NCBI GenBank assembly: GCA_030595585.1
Contig: JAUVCY010000112.1
Coordinates: forward strand, 1-6,450
Length of the DNA: 6,450 nt
Source: Thermoplasmatota archaeon
GTDB lineage: Archaea > Thermoplasmatota > Penumbrarchaeia > Penumbrarchaeales > Penumbrarchaeaceae
Direction: 5' to 3'
The notes beneath the pieces were generated by a model, which was not told the origin of the DNA, did not search any database, and worked only from the letters and a program-made list of their open reading frames with translations. Within the stretch, counting starts at the first letter, position 1, and each line of letters starts with the position of its first letter. Below are positions 5,317 to 6,450 of this stretch, piece by piece. The translations under genes were made by a program, and so were the position numbers.

Positions 5317-5697
5317 TCAGATATTTATCTTCCACAGCCCGTGGATGTTGCAGTACGACCTGACCTCGATGATATCCTCCTCGACGGAGAAGAACGCCTC
5401 CGGGGTCTCACCTGGCTGGAGAGCACACCTCTCGACCCTGTTCTCGGTTATGACCTCTATCCATTCGATGTAGTGTTCATCCATCATCGGGTGGGGGACG
5501 TCGCCGACCATCACCCTTACTCCGCCCTCTACCTTCTTGATCACGGGCAGATGTTTCTCCTGTCCCTGGTCCTCGCCCTTCTCCACGAAAAGGTTCATGG
5601 GCTGCCCACAGCACGTGAGCTCACCGGCTCCACCGTGGACGACCTCAACGATATTCCCGCAGAGCTCGCATTTGTATATCTCCTTAATTTCTGCCAT
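5317..5697 (-). CDS. dfx: Desulfoferrodoxin (2Fe superoxide reductase)
   Basis: The 126-residue protein reduces superoxide to H2O2 without making O2, the anaerobe's alternative to superoxide dismutase. The N-terminal desulforedoxin domain has all four centre I ligands: C10, C13 and the adjacent pair C29-C30. The C-terminal superoxide reductase domain has all five centre II ligands: H49, H69, H75, C116 and H119, in EKHLP, PHPM, DEHYIEWI and YCNIHGLW. The catalytic-loop residues E47 and K48 are also present. Length matches class I (two-iron) enzymes. The ATG lies one base after the perR stop (TAAAATG) and uses a GGAGG site located inside the end of perR, so its expression is tied to the regulator. 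The electron donor is normally rubredoxin, which is encoded three genes downstream. Confidence 0.97.
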   Translation of the reverse strand: MAEIKEIYKCELCGNIVEVVHGGAGELTCCGQPMNLFVEKGEDQGQEKHLPVIKKVEGGVRVMVGDVPHPMMDEHYIEWIEVITENRVERCALQPGETPEAFFSVEEDIIEVRSYCNIHGLWKINI

Positions 5698-5698
5698 T

Positions 5699-6124
5699 TT
5701 ATTTTCCTCCTTCTCTCTTGTTCAAACAGGACCTGCACGTTCCCTTGAAATAACCATGTACCTCATCAACCTGATATCCCTCTGACCTGATCTTCTCCAG
5801 CAGATGACAGTTGAAATCCTCGTCGAGGTCGTACACCTTCTTGCACTCCTTGCACAGAAAATGATGATGTGGGTCCGCCTTGAAATCACACAGTATCTCG
5901 AAACGGTTGATCGTCAGGATCTGCAGAAGGTCCGCCTTGGTCAGATCATCTATAACGTTGTATACTGTTGTCTTGGACAGGCTTGGATTATCCTTCTTGA
6001 GGTCCGAGTGGATCCTCTCGATGTTGGGATGGATCCTGTTCTCATCCAGGTAACGAAGGATCTCCAGCCTCTGGGGAGTGATCTTCAACCCCTTCTTCTT
6101 CAGAAGTTCCACATATCTATCCAC
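5699..6124 (-). CDS. perR: Fur-family peroxide regulator, PerR-like
   Basis: The protein of about 141 residues is a Fur-family metal-dependent repressor. An N-terminal winged helix (about 1-77) contains LKITPQRLEIL and recognition helix SLSKTTVYNVIDDL. The C-terminal dimerisation domain has the His-rich strand DPHHHFLCKEC and a structural zinc site of C91, C94, C130 and C133. Regulatory metal ligands correspond to PerR: H32, D80, H86, H88 and D99. Asp (not Glu) at the last position is the PerR-type residue. Start choice: GTG 6124 has AGGTGG 5 bases upstream and is preferred; GTG 6133 gives three more residues but its AGGA lies only 3 bases away. It heads operon A, so it probably controls its own operon through the palindrome at 6141-6161, released when peroxide oxidises the metal-site histidine. 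PerR versus iron-sensing Fur is inferred from ligands and neighbours. Confidence 0.92.
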   Translation of the reverse strand: MDRYVELLKKKGLKITPQRLEILRYLDENRIHPNIERIHSDLKKDNPSLSKTTVYNVIDDLTKADLLQILTINRFEILCDFKADPHHHFLCKECKKVYDLDEDFNCHLLEKIRSEGYQVDEVHGYFKGTCRSCLNKREGGK

Positions 6125-6140
6125 TATTGCCACCTTTCCT

Positions 6141-6161
6141 ATCTTGTAATGGTTACAAGAT
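6141..6161. promoter_or_regulatory. Perfect 9-3-9 palindrome, likely PerR operator
   Basis: The half-site ATCTTGTAA, spacer TGG and exact complement TTACAAGAT form a 21-bp dyad just upstream of perR. The core at 6144-6158 matches the Bacillus PerR box (TTATAATNATTATAA) at 11 of 14 defined positions. With the TATA-like CTTTAATAG nearby, the start site would fall inside the dyad, so a bound repressor would block transcription. That the regulator encoded next door binds here is inferred. No second copy was found in the window. Confidence 0.7.
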
Positions 6162-6178
6162 TGAAACAGTTACGCATA

Positions 6179-6187
6179 CTATTAAAG
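6179..6187 (-). promoter_or_regulatory. Candidate TATA box for operon A
   Basis: On the minus strand this reads CTTTAATAG after an A-rich GGGAAAAAC stretch. The predicted archaeal start about 25 bases downstream is near 6157, inside the palindrome, giving a leader of about 24-33 bases to the perR GTG starts. It is the best TATA-like match in the divergent space, but the match is moderate. Confidence 0.45.
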
Positions 6188-6220
6188 GTTTTTCCCAAAG
6201 ATTTCAGGTACGATCATTCC

Positions 6221-6229
6221 AAATAAAAG
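6221..6229 (+). promoter_or_regulatory. Candidate TATA box for the ferredoxin gene
   Basis: AAATAAAAG lies about 60 bases before the ferredoxin ATG. A start near 6250 would give a leader of about 35 bases containing a small GC hairpin (CGGGC and GCCCG, 6255-6266) and the GGAGG ribosome binding site at 6275-6279. The call is a pattern match only. Confidence 0.35.
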
Positions 6230-6286
6230 AGTGAAATATGATGTGGTCCTTAACCGGGCCTGCCCGAGATATATGGAGGCCGATCT

Positions 6287-6450
6287 ATGGACATATATGT
6301 GATACAGAAAGATTGTACTGCCTGCGGAGCCTGTTTTTCGATCTGCGGCGATGTTTTCAGGCCCAATGACGAGGGGAGGTCCGAGGTCATATCGGACTCG
6401 GACGATGAGCTCCCATGCGTGATGGAGGCGATCTTCGCCTGTCCGACCGG
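6287..6450 (+). CDS. Monocluster [4Fe-4S] ferredoxin (partial, 3' end outside window)
   Basis: The first 54 codons of a small ferredoxin are visible (MDIYVIQKDCTACGACFSIC onward). Cluster ligands are C10, C13, C16 and, near the end, C52 in the typical ACPTG turn. Two further cysteines, C20 and C44, sit at the positions that form a disulfide in Pyrococcus/Thermotoga-type ferredoxins. The middle has the acidic loop NDEGRSEV and SDSDDE expected of this family. The start ATG follows GGAGG at 7 bases. It is transcribed away from perR across a shared intergenic space of about 150 bases. Ferredoxins of this type are cytoplasmic one-electron carriers and it could supply the FTR-rubredoxin fusion of operon B, though that link is inferred. 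The missing end is expected to be short, unless the protein continues as a larger ferredoxin-domain enzyme. Confidence 0.9.
   Translation, partial: MDIYVIQKDCTACGACFSICGDVFRPNDEGRSEVISDSDDELPCVMEAIFACPT

Noticed and set aside
5341..6226. Plus-strand frames opposite desulfoferrodoxin and perR
   Set aside because: They are antisense shadows; the minus-strand genes have every expected ligand.
1..6450. CRISPR arrays, insertion sequences, tRNA/rRNA genes, phage or defence systems
   Set aside because: No repeated spacer pattern, transposase motif, cloverleaf or defence-type domain was seen; the window is ordinary stress-response genes plus small intergenic elements.

Overview
The window is a compact antioxidant and oxygen-defence locus of an obligate or near-obligate anaerobe, most likely an archaeon. 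The archaeal reading rests on three things seen in the sequence. The intergenic spaces carry TATA-like boxes about 40-60 bases upstream of start codons instead of clear -35/-10 pairs. AGG (Arg) and ATA (Ile) are used heavily. Shine-Dalgarno sites of the GAGGTGAT/GGAGG type sit in front of nearly every gene. A euryarchaeote (methanogen- or Thermoplasmata-like) is a guess from the protein set; an anaerobic bacterium cannot be fully excluded, because two hairpin-plus-T-tract terminators are present.

Layout: almost everything is on the minus strand. Read in the direction of transcription from the right, operon A is perR (Fur-family regulator) > desulfoferrodoxin (superoxide reductase) > ferritin > 2-Cys peroxiredoxin > a 53-residue rubredoxin. 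Gene gaps are 1 to about 18 bases, and the operon ends at a hairpin terminator (3968-4008). A ZIP-family metal transporter follows as its own unit. Operon B is a flavodiiron oxidase (fprA) > a glutaredoxin-like protein > a ferredoxin-thioredoxin-reductase catalytic subunit fused to a rubredoxin domain > rubrerythrin, ending at a second hairpin terminator (415-447). At the right edge a monocluster [4Fe-4S] ferredoxin runs divergently from perR on the plus strand and is cut by the window end. At the left edge, after an AT-rich space of about 360 bases containing several perfect short palindromes, the first 34 codons of an unidentified membrane protein are visible on the minus strand.

How the genes fit together (inference from known families): FprA reduces O2 to water. 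Desulfoferrodoxin reduces superoxide to H2O2. Rubrerythrin and the peroxiredoxin remove H2O2. Ferritin stores iron that would otherwise drive Fenton chemistry. Rubredoxin modules (free, at the C-terminus of rubrerythrin, and at the C-terminus of the FTR-like protein) and the ferredoxin offer the electron path. The FTR-like protein plus the co-translated glutaredoxin form a ferredoxin-to-thiol branch that could re-reduce the peroxiredoxin, for which no AhpF partner is seen here. A perfect 21-bp palindrome resembling a PerR/Fur box sits over the predicted perR transcription start, suggesting autoregulation of operon A. No catalase or superoxide dismutase is present in the window.
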